Below are positions 36,286 through 45,431 of a stretch of 64,000 nucleotides of DNA, piece by piece. This DNA is from Bacteriovoracaceae bacterium (GTDB taxonomy: Bacteria > Bdellovibrionota > Bacteriovoracia > Bacteriovoracales > Bacteriovoracaceae). The notes under the pieces are model-generated. The model was not told where the DNA came from and searched no databases. It saw nothing but the letters and a program-made list of their open reading frames with translations. Position 1 is the first letter of the stretch, and each line of letters begins with the position of its first letter. The stretch lies in the NCBI GenBank assembly GCA_016784965.1, contig JADHTQ010000002.1:62001-126000 (forward strand), in the 5' to 3' direction. The position numbers were made by a program, and so were the translations under genes.

Positions 36286-38385
36286 TTACAACCTCACCGT
36301 TCCAAGGGATCTGATGTTAGCATCAGGCCCTAGTTCGTTATGACTGATTACGACTAAATTAGGTATAAATTTCTCCGTTAGTCGTTTAAAGTGCCCCCTC
36401 ACTACAGGTGAACACAACACAACCATTTTTTCACCAATGTTTGTTGCCTCTTCAATTTTTTCATTGAGACTGGCCAAAATAGTTTGTGTCACAGTAGGAT
36501 CTAAAGATAATTGCTGACCCGTATCTGTCGGAATTAAATTATTTGCTATAGCTTCTTCAATTTTTCGATCTAAAGTGAAAAGAGGGATATCACCGGTGTT
36601 ACTTTTAATTCCTTCAGTAATTGTTCGATATAATGATTTTCTGGCCATTTCAGTTAGCCCCTCAGCATCCTTAATGGCCATTCCGTATTCTGCTAGTGTT
36701 TCAAAAATGGTTCTAAGGTCTCGAATTGAAACACTTTCTCTTAATAAATTTTGAAGTACCTTTAAGATAATACCCAAATGTAAAATATCTGGAATCAGAT
36801 CGCTTACAATTTTTGGATAAGTCTCTTTAAAGCTATCTAGAATTCTCACAAGCTCCTGTCTGCCAAACAACTCGTGAAGATTAGTTTTTAAGACTTCGGT
36901 GAGGTGAGTTGCCACAACTGTAGATAGGTCAACCACAGTATAGCCATTATACTGGGCATCGTCTTTTTGATCTTCTACAATCCAGACTGCTGGAAGACCA
37001 AATACTGGCTCAACGGTGTCGACTCCATCAATTTTTTCTATAATGCTACCTGGGTCCATCGCCAAAAAGTGATCACTCATCAACTCTCCACTGGCCACTT
37101 CAATTCCCTTTATCTTTATTGAGTATCCAGCTGGTCGCAACTCTAAGTTATCTTTGATCTGTACAGAAGGGATTATAACCCCCCAGTCTAAGGCAAACTG
37201 CTTTCTTATATGTCTGATTCTTTCTAAAAGGTCACCATTTTGTTCAACGTCTACCAAGCTAACGAGTCCATAACCAACTTCTAACTCTACAAGCTCCATA
37301 GAAAGAAGCTCTTCAAGTGATTCTACGGGACCTTTTTTCTCTTCAACAATTATCTCCTGTGCCCTTTTTTCTTCTTCTCTTGTACGTTTTTCAATTCTAT
37401 AGGCCGTAAATGCTAAAACACTCCCTATTGTTATAAATGGATATTTTGGCAGTCCAGGGATAATACTAAATACAAACAAAATTGAAGATGCCATATATAT
37501 GGCCTTGGGATGAATTTTAAATTGCTTACTAACTTCTTCACCTAGGGCCTTGTCACCAGAATTTCTAGTAATTATTATGGCCGCTGATGTAGATATGATT
37601 AGAGCAGGGATCTGTCCTACTAGTCCATCACCAACGGTTAGAAGGGTGAAAATTTCTGTGGCATCACTTAACTGCATGCCGTTTTGGACCATACCAACAA
37701 TAATTCCACCGATGATGTTAATCGCTGTTATCATAATACCGGCAATTGCATCACCTCTTACAAACTTTGAGGCACCATCCATTGAACCGTAGAAATCTGC
37801 TTCTTCGGCAATTTCTTTTCTTCGTCTTTTTGCCTCCTGGTTGTCAATTAAACCCGCATTTAAATCGGCATCAATGGCCATTTGTTTGCCAGGCATGGCA
37901 TCCAAGGTAAATCTTGCAGCTACTTCAGCTACTCTTCCTGCACCTTTGGTTACCACCATAAAGTTAATGATAACTAAAATTATAAAAATGATAATTCCTA
38001 CAACGTAGTTACCTTCAACAACAAATTCGCCAAATGCTCTAATTATCTCTCCTGCAGCTGATGTCCCATCACTACCACCTCTAAGTAAAATATTTCTGGT
38101 TGAGGCAACATTTAAAGATAGTCTAAACAAAGTAGTGGCAAGTAGCACCGAGGGAAATGTAGAAAAATCAAGCGGCCTTTTTGAATAGACTGATACCAAA
38201 AGGACAATTATTGAAAATGAAAGTGTCATTGATAATAAAAGATCTAAAACAAATGGAGGAATTGGAATAATCATTACCGCCAAGACGAGAACTAAACCCA
38301 ACGTAATTGCTGTCTCTGAGTTGAGTTTAAAAATTCCTATTCGTTTAAAAAATCCCTCATCCATTAACTTACTTTCGCTCCTCAA
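36286..38385 (-). CDS. flhA: Flagellar export protein FlhA
   Basis: A 699-residue integral protein. About eight membrane helices fill residues 20-325, with the FHIPEP signature region GRVAEVAARFTLDAMPGKQMAID. The C-terminal cytoplasmic half forms the cargo docking ring. The start is unclear: TTG at 38385 overlaps the flhB stop (TTGA), while ATG at 38364, with AGGAG about 12 bases upstream, would drop seven residues. Part of the export gate with FlhB, FliP, FliQ and FliR. Confidence 0.96.
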   Translation of the reverse strand: MRSESKLMDEGFFKRIGIFKLNSETAITLGLVLVLAVMIIPIPPFVLDLLLSMTLSFSIIVLLVSVYSKRPLDFSTFPSVLLATTLFRLSLNVASTRNILLRGGSDGTSAAGEIIRAFGEFVVEGNYVVGIIIFIILVIINFMVVTKGAGRVAEVAARFTLDAMPGKQMAIDADLNAGLIDNQEAKRRRKEIAEEADFYGSMDGASKFVRGDAIAGIMITAINIIGGIIVGMVQNGMQLSDATEIFTLLTVGDGLVGQIPALIISTSAAIIITRNSGDKALGEEVSKQFKIHPKAIYMASSILFVFSIIPGLPKYPFITIGSVLAFTAYRIEKRTREEEKRAQEIIVEEKKGPVESLEELLSMELVELEVGYGLVSLVDVEQNGDLLERIRHIRKQFALDWGVIIPSVQIKDNLELRPAGYSIKIKGIEVASGELMSDHFLAMDPGSIIEKIDGVDTVEPVFGLPAVWIVEDQKDDAQYNGYTVVDLSTVVATHLTEVLKTNLHELFGRQELVRILDSFKETYPKIVSDLIPDILHLGIILKVLQNLLRESVSIRDLRTIFETLAEYGMAIKDAEGLTEMARKSLYRTITEGIKSNTGDIPLFTLDRKIEEAIANNLIPTDTGQQLSLDPTVTQTILASLNEKIEEATNIGEKMVVLCSPVVRGHFKRLTEKFIPNLVVISHNELGPDANIRSLGTVRL

Positions 38386-39467
38386 TCAGTACTTATCGCA
38401 TTATTTTTTCTTCTCATGCGATAAATAAATGCTAATATCTCTGCAATTGCTTTATATAGTGTTCTAGGTACCGCTTCACCGACACTTACTGTTTTATAAA
38501 GAGTTCTAGCAAGTGGTACATTTTCTACTAACGGTACATTATTGGCCTTCGCCACTTCTCTAATTCTCATGGCCAATTTGTCTGCACCTTTTGCCACAAT
38601 CTGAGGGGAAACCATTGTTTGCGCATCATATTTTATGGCAATACTTATGTGTGTTGGGTTTGTTACTATGACATCTGCTTCTGGTACGTCGGCCATCATC
38701 CTTCTTGTTGCTATTTCCCGCTGGATCATTTTAATCTTCTGCTTAACCTCTGGAGAACCTTCTTGTTCCTTTAACTCGCGCTTTACTTCTTCTTTTGTCT
38801 GCATTATCTTCTTTTGGTAACTAAACTTTTGATAAGCAAAATCGCCAATTGCAACAACTGCAAGCCCCAATAAAATGGACATGCCTAGCTTCACTATAAA
38901 GAACTTGGTAAACAAAAATGAATTTATGAAATCTAAATGCAGCAACCCCTTAAATGTGTGCAAGTTATCTTTCACCATAAAGTAAACTATTGATATAACA
39001 ATAACAAATTTGAAAATACCCTTAATTGCTTCAACAATTGATCTCATAGTAAATAATTTTTTAAGTCCACTAATTGGGTTGATCCTTTCTGGCTTAAACT
39101 GTAGCACCTCAGGAGAAAAAAGAAGCCCTACTTGCATAATTGTGCTAATTATACCCACGCAATAGGCTACAACAAAAATCGGTGCCAAAGATTGCAGTCC
39201 AACTGTTGCAATTTTATAAACAATAGTCTTGAGTGATTTTTCAGTATATGCTATCGATGCATCAAGTGTGTAAATCCATTGTACAAACTCGTTTAAAGTT
39301 TCATACATATAAATTAAAGAAAGTCCAAGGGTTAGCACACATGCAGACAAAACTAAAACATTAGTCAGCTCTTTTGAAGAGGCAACCTCACCTCTTTTTC
39401 TAAACTGCTCTATCCGATAACTAGACGGCTGTTCTGTTTTTTCTCCATTTTCGCTATCTTCTTCCAC
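38382..39467 (-). CDS. flhB: Flagellar export switch protein FlhB
   Basis: A 361-residue protein with four membrane helices (to about residue 215) and a cytoplasmic C-terminal domain containing the self-cleavage site VTNPTH. FlhB switches export from rod/hook to filament subunits. Its stop is shared with the possible flhA start. Gap of 25 bp after fliR. Confidence 0.96.
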   Translation of the reverse strand: MEEDSENGEKTEQPSSYRIEQFRKRGEVASSKELTNVLVLSACVLTLGLSLIYMYETLNEFVQWIYTLDASIAYTEKSLKTIVYKIATVGLQSLAPIFVVAYCVGIISTIMQVGLLFSPEVLQFKPERINPISGLKKLFTMRSIVEAIKGIFKFVIVISIVYFMVKDNLHTFKGLLHLDFINSFLFTKFFIVKLGMSILLGLAVVAIGDFAYQKFSYQKKIMQTKEEVKRELKEQEGSPEVKQKIKMIQREIATRRMMADVPEADVIVTNPTHISIAIKYDAQTMVSPQIVAKGADKLAMRIREVAKANNVPLVENVPLARTLYKTVSVGEAVPRTLYKAIAEILAFIYRMRRKNNAISTD

Positions 39468-39492
39468 CTACTTAGTTCTCCTAAAAGTTAAA

Positions 39493-40272
39493 TCACATTA
39501 TAAACTGAAACCAATCCCCCAATTTTTCGGTATACATCCTATATGCAACTTGAAAAAACTCATCTGAAATAGCTGTAAACACCAATAAACCAAGGCCAAT
39601 ATTAATCACGAAACTAACCATTAAAACGTTCATTTGAGGTATAGTTCGTGCGATTATTCCCAAAACTGACATTATTAAAACATTGATAAAAATTAAAGGT
39701 GAAGCCAACATTAATGCAGACATAATTATTGACTTTCCAAATTGCACAAAAAACTCTGTGCTATGACTAAACTTTGTAAAGTTGTATACATGAATACTTT
39801 CAAAGGAATTAAATATACCCCTAAACATTGGATATAAAGCGCCTGTCGACAATATTAGGATTAAAACCGTCCATTCAATCAGTTTTTCAAATGGACCTTT
39901 TCTATGTCCTGCTGAGGGATCAAAGTACTGTAGGGCACCAAAACCCATCTGTTGAGAAATAACTGTACCAGAGGAAGTGAAAATGAACATAATGATTTTA
40001 ACAAAGTATCCTATAATTAACCCTACAATTGCATTAAATAGAGTCAAGGCCCAGAAATTATCAACTCCTAAAAATTGAATATCCTTTAAAATATGTGGAG
40101 AAATGTAATCAAAAAAAGCATAGGTTATCACCACCACTGTCAGAACCTTGGCAACTTGGGGAACAGAGACATTGCTAAAAAGTGGTAACTGAATAATAAT
40201 GGCCGATAACCTCGTAAAGGCCAACCAGAAGGCAATTAATACGGGATAATCAACTATTTGTATGTTTATCAT
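39493..40272 (-). CDS. fliR: Flagellar export gate protein FliR
   Basis: A 259-residue membrane protein with about six hydrophobic segments; the QQMGFGALQYFDPS stretch (about residues 105-118) matches FliR. It builds the core export gate with FliP and FliQ. ATGA overlap with fliQ shows translational coupling. Confidence 0.94.
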   Translation of the reverse strand: MINIQIVDYPVLIAFWLAFTRLSAIIIQLPLFSNVSVPQVAKVLTVVVITYAFFDYISPHILKDIQFLGVDNFWALTLFNAIVGLIIGYFVKIIMFIFTSSGTVISQQMGFGALQYFDPSAGHRKGPFEKLIEWTVLILILSTGALYPMFRGIFNSFESIHVYNFTKFSHSTEFFVQFGKSIIMSALMLASPLIFINVLIMSVLGIIARTIPQMNVLMVSFVINIGLGLLVFTAISDEFFQVAYRMYTEKLGDWFQFIM

Positions 40273-40541
40273 CTGCCTGACACCACCCTTGGTATATCAA
40301 TATATAATTCTCTGGTAAACGTCGTTATAGTGTCAGACATCCATGGCGCAAAAATAACTAAGGCACCAACTATTACTAAAATTTTAGGAATAAATGATAA
40401 TGTCTGCTCGTTAATTTGAGTTACGGCCTGGAAAATGGAAATTAAAATACCAGTAAATAGCGCTCCAAGTAACATTGGTGATGCCACCATAAGTGCAGTT
40501 TTAATCGCCTGGCCAGCTATTTCTGTTGCAAATCCATCCAT
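40269..40541 (-). CDS. fliQ: Flagellar export gate protein FliQ
   Basis: A 90-residue protein of standard length with two membrane helices (about residues 15-38 and 48-70) and the FQAVTQINEQTLSFIPK loop between them, the FliQ signature. It overlaps fliR by four bases. Confidence 0.95.
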   Translation of the reverse strand: MDGFATEIAGQAIKTALMVASPMLLGALFTGILISIFQAVTQINEQTLSFIPKILVIVGALVIFAPWMSDTITTFTRELYIDIPRVVSGR

Positions 40542-40566
40542 GACATCTCCTCACTTAAATTTATAG

Positions 40567-41238
40567 TTAATTAAAAGATCGAAGTATCGATCCAGTTACT
40601 AGTTGCCATCCATCTACTAAGACAAATAGTAACAGCTTAAATGGCAACGATATGACTACAGGGGGTAACATCATCATTCCCATTGCCATCAAAACTGAAG
40701 CCACAATCATATCTAAAATTAAAAAAGGCACATAAAGTAAAAATCCAATTTGAAATGCTGTCTTTAATTCCGAAATAATAAACGCAGGAATCAAAAAGTG
40801 AATTGGAACATCGTGAATAGTGTTTGGTGCTTTTTTACCGGTAACATCATAAAATAGTGCAATATCTTGTTTCCTTACTTGCTTATTCATAAACCCTCTA
40901 AGACTGAGCTGAATCACATCTATTGCCTGCGTGGTGGTAATTGTCTTTTTAAGATATGGAGCTATGCCTTTGTGATAAATTTTCATGCCAGTGGGTTGCA
41001 TTACAAAAATGGATAAAAACATTGCAAAACCGATTAACAGCTGGTTGGGCGGCAGGTTTTGTGTTCCAATTGCTTGCCTCATAAATCCCAGCACAACTAC
41101 AATTCTTGTAAAACTAGTACATAAAATGATGATTGCAGGTGCGAGGGTTATAATTGTAAAAAGTATAAGAACTTCAAGCGTATCTACTAAGTTAACTCCT
41201 TGTCCAAAATTTACGGCTACGCCGGGTAAATTTACCAT
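40567..41238 (-). CDS. fliP: Flagellar export gate protein FliP (no signal peptide)
   Basis: A 223-residue protein with the FliP motifs: APAIIILCTSFTRIVVVLGF, LPPNQLLIGFAMFL, and a C-terminal LLLFVLVDGWQLV. It begins at the LPGVAVNFG segment that in most FliP proteins follows a cleaved signal peptide, so the N-terminal signal is missing. AAGGA seven bases before the ATG and an eight-base gap to the preceding gene argue against a mis-called start. Confidence 0.94.
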   Translation of the reverse strand: MVNLPGVAVNFGQGVNLVDTLEVLILFTIITLAPAIIILCTSFTRIVVVLGFMRQAIGTQNLPPNQLLIGFAMFLSIFVMQPTGMKIYHKGIAPYLKKTITTTQAIDVIQLSLRGFMNKQVRKQDIALFYDVTGKKAPNTIHDVPIHFLIPAFIISELKTAFQIGFLLYVPFLILDMIVASVLMAMGMMMLPPVVISLPFKLLLFVLVDGWQLVTGSILRSFN

Positions 41239-41246
41239 ATATATCC

Positions 41247-42317
41247 TTACTGCAGAGGTTTTAAGTTTTTCATTTTATTTTTAATCTTCTCTGATAACTT
41301 CTCTGCTTTTGACTCTTGAGGTAACTCCACCTCGTGCTCTTTTAATTTAAAATCTTTTGGTTGCTTTTGTGCACTTCCTAGGGATTGCTCAAAGTTTGTT
41401 CCACTGATTGACTGCTCGCCGTCTTTAAGTAGCCCTGCTACACTACTAATCTCAGATAAAAAATGCATCCCTTTATCATCTGCGCCGACTAAGAATACTT
41501 GTTTGTGTGCCTTGATTAACATTAAGCTCTTTTTAGGTCCGATATAGGTTGTATTTAAAACAGATATTGCTTCCATATTGTCAAATAGAGCAAGCTTCCC
41601 TCTTTTCATAACCCCTTTTTTAAGTAAATTTACCACTCCATAAAAAAGCAGAAGAACCACCGCCAAAAAACCCGCAAATTTCATCACATAATTTACAATA
41701 GAAAATTTTCCACCATCTTGGTTGCTGCCAAATTGGTCTTTCTCATTGGCAGATAAAATCCTTTTAACCTCATCTTCTTCTACAACCTTGGTCTGTTTTT
41801 TGTCTTTGATTAATTCGTTTAGATAACTCTCATCATATTGAGGAAGTTTTTCCTTACTTGCTTTTGGGCGATTAACACCATCATTCTGCGCCCAACTTTT
41901 TGATCCCCTTGGTATATAAATTTCTATTTTTCCATTATCATAATTAAGAGCTACCTTATCTTCTTTTCCCTTGAGCGAAAATGGCACTAGGGCACGAACT
42001 CTTACAACTTGCTTATCATACTGATATGCCATAATAGTGGTATCAAACCTGCTGCCTCCGGTAGTTATTTTCTTTTCTATTTTGGGCCACACCACCGATT
42101 GAGGTATTGACACTTGAACAATACTGCTTCCTGCTTTATTTAATGAATTTTTAATCAAAAGCTTTGGCTTACCTTCAATGGCCCCTTGATATAAAACAGA
42201 TATCTTTGCCGTTGCATTTGAAATCAAACCATGCTTTATATCAGTGATTTTCACTTTTGCAAAAGCAGAGAGGGTTAAAAGCATTGAACAAATGTAAACT
42301 AATAATCTCATAACCAT
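41247..42317 (-). CDS. fliO: Extended FliO-like export protein
   Basis: A 356-residue protein, much longer than typical FliO (about 100-150). A signal peptide (residues 1-20, ending AFA) leads a beta-rich periplasmic domain of about 120 residues resembling an AMIN domain (pattern with VVRVRALVPF and KIEIYIP), then a charged linker, one membrane helix (about 212-232, MKFAGFLAVVLLLFYGVVNLL), and the small cytoplasmic FliO domain (ISVLNTTYIGPKKSLMLIKA, QVFLVGAD). The AMIN assignment is tentative. Two ATGs six bases apart (42317 and 42311) are possible; the second has better spacing to AAGGAAGG. Place between fliN and fliP confirms the identity. Confidence 0.85.
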   Translation of the reverse strand: MVMRLLVYICSMLLTLSAFAKVKITDIKHGLISNATAKISVLYQGAIEGKPKLLIKNSLNKAGSSIVQVSIPQSVVWPKIEKKITTGGSRFDTTIMAYQYDKQVVRVRALVPFSLKGKEDKVALNYDNGKIEIYIPRGSKSWAQNDGVNRPKASKEKLPQYDESYLNELIKDKKQTKVVEEDEVKRILSANEKDQFGSNQDGGKFSIVNYVMKFAGFLAVVLLLFYGVVNLLKKGVMKRGKLALFDNMEAISVLNTTYIGPKKSLMLIKAHKQVFLVGADDKGMHFLSEISSVAGLLKDGEQSISGTNFEQSLGSAQKQPKDFKLKEHEVELPQESKAEKLSEKIKNKMKNLKPLQ

Positions 42318-42345
42318 CCTTCCTTCAAGCCTAAAATTTAAATTT

Positions 42346-42759
42346 TTAAGCTTTTAGAGTCTCAATCCTTTCTATCGGACTAACAATTTCAGTTAGGCGA
42401 ACTCCAAACTTTTCATTAACAACAACAACTTCTCCTCGGGCAACAAGTTTGCTATTAACCATTATTTCAAGTGGTTCACCTGCTAGTTTATCTAGTTCTA
42501 GGACAGATCCCTGTCCTAACTGGAGAAGTTCTTTTATGATTGAAGTCGTTCGACCTAGCTCAACAGTAACCTTTAGCGGTATATCTAAAATAAAATCTAG
42601 GTTTTGCACCTTCAGCTTGTTGAGGGCATCATCACCGCTTTGAACTTGGTCAGCAAGTTCTTTGATTTTTATTTCATGAATCTCAGCAAGCTTTTCTACC
42701 TTTTGATCTTCTTCATTTTCTTTTGTAGCATCTTCTACATCACTCATAAGTTCATCCAT
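42346..42759 (-). CDS. fliN: Flagellar switch protein FliN
   Basis: A 137-residue protein. The N-terminal 45 residues are acidic; the C-terminal 80 form the SpoA domain ([56 protein letters not shown]), as in FliN. It forms the C-ring with FliM and FliG. Gap of six bases after fliM. Confidence 0.95.
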   Translation of the reverse strand: MDELMSDVEDATKENEEDQKVEKLAEIHEIKIKELADQVQSGDDALNKLKVQNLDFILDIPLKVTVELGRTTSIIKELLQLGQGSVLELDKLAGEPLEIMVNSKLVARGEVVVVNEKFGVRLTEIVSPIERIETLKA

Positions 42760-42765
42760 TTTTTG

Positions 42766-43770
42766 TTATTTATCGGCCCCAAGAACCTTTGTTACTTGAA
42801 CCGCTCTATTTCCTTTAAAAACACCAATTAAACATTTCATTTTATCAACCCCTTCGATTGAAAGGGTTACCTCACCAGATGCTTCCTGGTTTAGTGGAAT
42901 AATATCTCCTACTTCCAACGTAATTAAATCTCCAATGGTCATTTCTGCCTCGCCAAGCTTTACGACCATGGTTGCCTTTGATTCATTGATGTGGCCATTT
43001 ATCGCATTTGTCCAAATACTATCGGCCATATCGTTATCGGTTTGGAAGCTGGAACTTAGTTTTTGTTTGATTGGCTCTATGGTGGAGTAAGGTATTACCA
43101 CCATAATGGTTCCAGACGCCGCTTCAAATTCGACCTCTAGGGTCGTAGCAATAATAACATCCGAAGGTGGAACCACTCCTACAAATTGTGGATTAATTTC
43201 AGTACGCAAGTATTGGGCATCAATTCTATGAACAGGTGTCCATGCCTCTTCTAAATCACCAATTGCCATATCCATAACTTTCTTCAAAAAAGAAAGCTCA
43301 ATTTGGGTAAATTCCTTTCCCTCAATTTTTGTAAATGGTCTGTCGGTACCACCAAAATAGGAGTCAATTATGGCGTACGCCAATTTTGATTCAAAAACCA
43401 AAAGAGCAGGGCCTCTTAGCTCGTTAAAGCGCATAATACACATACAAGATGGGATCGGTAGAGTGTTGACAAATTCACCAAACTTCAATAGGTCCGTAGA
43501 GATCATTGAAATTGTTGATATTTTTCGAAGCGAATTTGATAAAGAGACTCGAAACGATCTGATAAAGCGCTCATAGATGATTTCCAAAATAGGCATTCTG
43601 CCACGAATTACTCTGTCTTGGTTGGTTAAATCATAGGGCTGTATATTATCATCACTCTCTTCATCATTATCAAATTCCGCACTATCAGAAAAATCATCGT
43701 CGTCACTGCCACCATCATTTACAGCACTAAGTAGTGCATCAACTTCATCCTGACTTAAGACTTGGGCCAT
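42766..43770 (-). CDS. fliM: Flagellar switch protein FliM
   Basis: A 334-residue protein. The N-terminal CheY-P binding motif LSQDEVDALLSAV is present at residues 5-17. A linker with many acidic residues (about 18-45) precedes the FliM core with the GGTDRPF motif near residue 137, and the C-terminal SpoA domain. The acidic linker is longer than usual. Intact CheY motif implies a chemotaxis system elsewhere in the genome. Confidence 0.95.
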   Translation of the reverse strand: MAQVLSQDEVDALLSAVNDGGSDDDDFSDSAEFDNDEESDDNIQPYDLTNQDRVIRGRMPILEIIYERFIRSFRVSLSNSLRKISTISMISTDLLKFGEFVNTLPIPSCMCIMRFNELRGPALLVFESKLAYAIIDSYFGGTDRPFTKIEGKEFTQIELSFLKKVMDMAIGDLEEAWTPVHRIDAQYLRTEINPQFVGVVPPSDVIIATTLEVEFEAASGTIMVVIPYSTIEPIKQKLSSSFQTDNDMADSIWTNAINGHINESKATMVVKLGEAEMTIGDLITLEVGDIIPLNQEASGEVTLSIEGVDKMKCLIGVFKGNRAVQVTKVLGADK

Positions 43771-43805
43771 AAATCCCCTCCTGGGATAAATGTTAATTCA
43801 AATTA

Positions 43806-44357
43806 TTATTTAATTTGAAAACCTACATAAAAAATATCGATCACACTCCCTCCAATCAAGAAAGTATTAATCGCTGACTTTATCTCTTCCTTGAGATAAC
43901 TTTTTCCTTCTCTTTTTAAAAGATCCTCAGCTCGCTTTGAGTTTAAAATACTAATAATTGTATCCCGTATTTGAGGTTTACGGGCCTTAAACTCCTCTTC
44001 ATCAGAGTCCTTGCTAAATTTCAAGACTGCATGCAGCCTTACAAAGCGTCTGGGGCCATCACCTTGAGCTAGGTTGGCGGTAAACCCCTCCAGGGCAAAA
44101 AGGATTCCATCCTCTTCCTTGGCTTCACCGGTCTGTTCAACCTCTTTATCTGTCATAGTAGCATTTATTTCGCTTTGAATGAGTTCTCGAAGAGGCGGTC
44201 TATTTGCCTCTTTCCGATAAGACATGAATTGTACGTAACCGATTCCTGCTAATAAAACAGAATTCACAATTAAAAAAATTGTAAACAAGGGGTTAGACAC
44301 AAGTTTTGCATCCTTTACCCGACTAAATTCTTCTTCATTTAATTCTTCACCGGCCAT
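43806..44357 (-). CDS. fliL: Flagellar basal-body protein FliL
   Basis: A 183-residue protein with a short cytoplasmic N-terminus, one membrane helix (about residues 25-43), and a periplasmic FliL domain (LEGFTANLAQGDGPRRFVRL; LLKREGKSYLKEEIKSAINTFL). FliL supports stator function. It is the first gene of the flagellar operon. GGTGGA just upstream of the ATG at 44357 acts as ribosome site. Confidence 0.92.
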   Translation of the reverse strand: MAGEELNEEEFSRVKDAKLVSNPLFTIFLIVNSVLLAGIGYVQFMSYRKEANRPPLRELIQSEINATMTDKEVEQTGEAKEEDGILFALEGFTANLAQGDGPRRFVRLHAVLKFSKDSDEEEFKARKPQIRDTIISILNSKRAEDLLKREGKSYLKEEIKSAINTFLIGGSVIDIFYVGFQIK

Positions 44358-44493
44358 TTTCCACCCATGGTAATTTTTTCCTGTAAGCGGTTGACGTTTT
44401 GCTATAAAACATCAGCTCCTGTCAAAAATTATACATGTGGGCCCAAAAAGTCGCAAGTAGGGGGTAAAATAGGGGTAAATTCTACCCACCAGC

Positions 44494-44509
44494 TGTCATA
44501 ATTATGACA
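44494..44509. promoter_or_regulatory. 16-bp palindrome upstream of the flagellar operon
   Basis: A perfect inverted repeat, TGTCATAATTATGACA, 137 bp upstream of fliL and 26 bp beyond the end of the DsbA-like gene. Position fits an activator site for the flagellar operon. No sigma-54 or sigma-28 promoter was found next to it. Confidence 0.35.
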
Positions 44510-44534
44510 ACTTAGTGAGTAGAACTTGAAGATA

Positions 44535-45350
44535 TTACAGTTTTAAAATGCCGCGTTTTTTAAGCTCTTCTATAATTTCGTTAAAATAACTAAGTGGATA
44601 AGCTCCTCTAATTGGTATGCCGTTTAGCAAAAATCCTGGAGTACCCTGCATACCAAACTTTGCTGCCTCTTTTTGATCTTCAGCAATTCTGTTTTTTACA
44701 ACATCAGAGTTAACATCTTTGGCAAGCTTGTCCATATCAGCACCCATTTTTTTGGCCACTTTTTTAAAGTACTTTTCACCAAGCTTTAGCTTACTTTGAT
44801 TTTCATAGAGCTCATCATGAAATTTAAAGGCAAAGTCGTTTTTTTGCAGTCTAAGTGCTTCATAATATTGTGATGCAAGCATTGCATTTTGGTGAAAGCT
44901 AAGGGGTAAGTGTTTGTAAATAAACTTGACCTTAGTGCCATACTTTTTAAGAAAATCCATAACCGTCTTATATGCTCTAGCACAAAAAGGGCATTCATAA
45001 TCAGAGTACTCTACTAAGGTAATCGGTGCATCCATCCCACCATTTCGAAGGGCCTCATCTTTTCTAATTTCTGGCTTGAGTGGATTTTTATATCTTTCTT
45101 CTAGCTTCTTTTTTTCCTCTTGTTCTCGCTGCTTGGCCATAACTGCCTGAGATGCTTTTGCTGCTTTTTGGAGTGCTCCCATAAACTCAGCAGGATGAGC
45201 ATTAATGGCCTGAACCAAAATATCGGGGTTATCCTTTAGAGCTTTTTTAAGTTTTGTATTAAACTGCTTATCAGACGTGCATCCAAATGTCAGAAGTAGC
45301 AGTCCAGCAATTATGCCAGACAATACCTTATTACTGCCTATACTATTCAT
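44535..45350 (-). CDS. DsbA-family thioredoxin-fold lipoprotein
   Basis: A 271-residue protein. The ATG at 45350 begins a lipoprotein signal ending LTFGC followed by TSD; a start at 45383 adds 11 residues. A helical linker (about residues 30-90, QREQEEKKKLEERYK) precedes a DsbA/Thioredoxin_4 domain with the redox motif CPFC in EYSDYECPFCARAY and the cis-Pro in GTPGFLLNG. It forms or reshuffles disulfides outside the inner membrane; the many Cys of the giant proteins at 49.6-63 kb are possible clients, which is speculation. Confidence 0.88.
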   Translation of the reverse strand: MNSIGSNKVLSGIIAGLLLLTFGCTSDKQFNTKLKKALKDNPDILVQAINAHPAEFMGALQKAAKASQAVMAKQREQEEKKKLEERYKNPLKPEIRKDEALRNGGMDAPITLVEYSDYECPFCARAYKTVMDFLKKYGTKVKFIYKHLPLSFHQNAMLASQYYEALRLQKNDFAFKFHDELYENQSKLKLGEKYFKKVAKKMGADMDKLAKDVNSDVVKNRIAEDQKEAAKFGMQGTPGFLLNGIPIRGAYPLSYFNEIIEELKKRGILKL

Positions 45351-45431
45351 CACATTATCCCTTTGTTGGTGGTAGATTAACATATTAATATCTTAAAACA
45401 TTCTAAGTAAATAAGAACTTTAGTTCAACTG

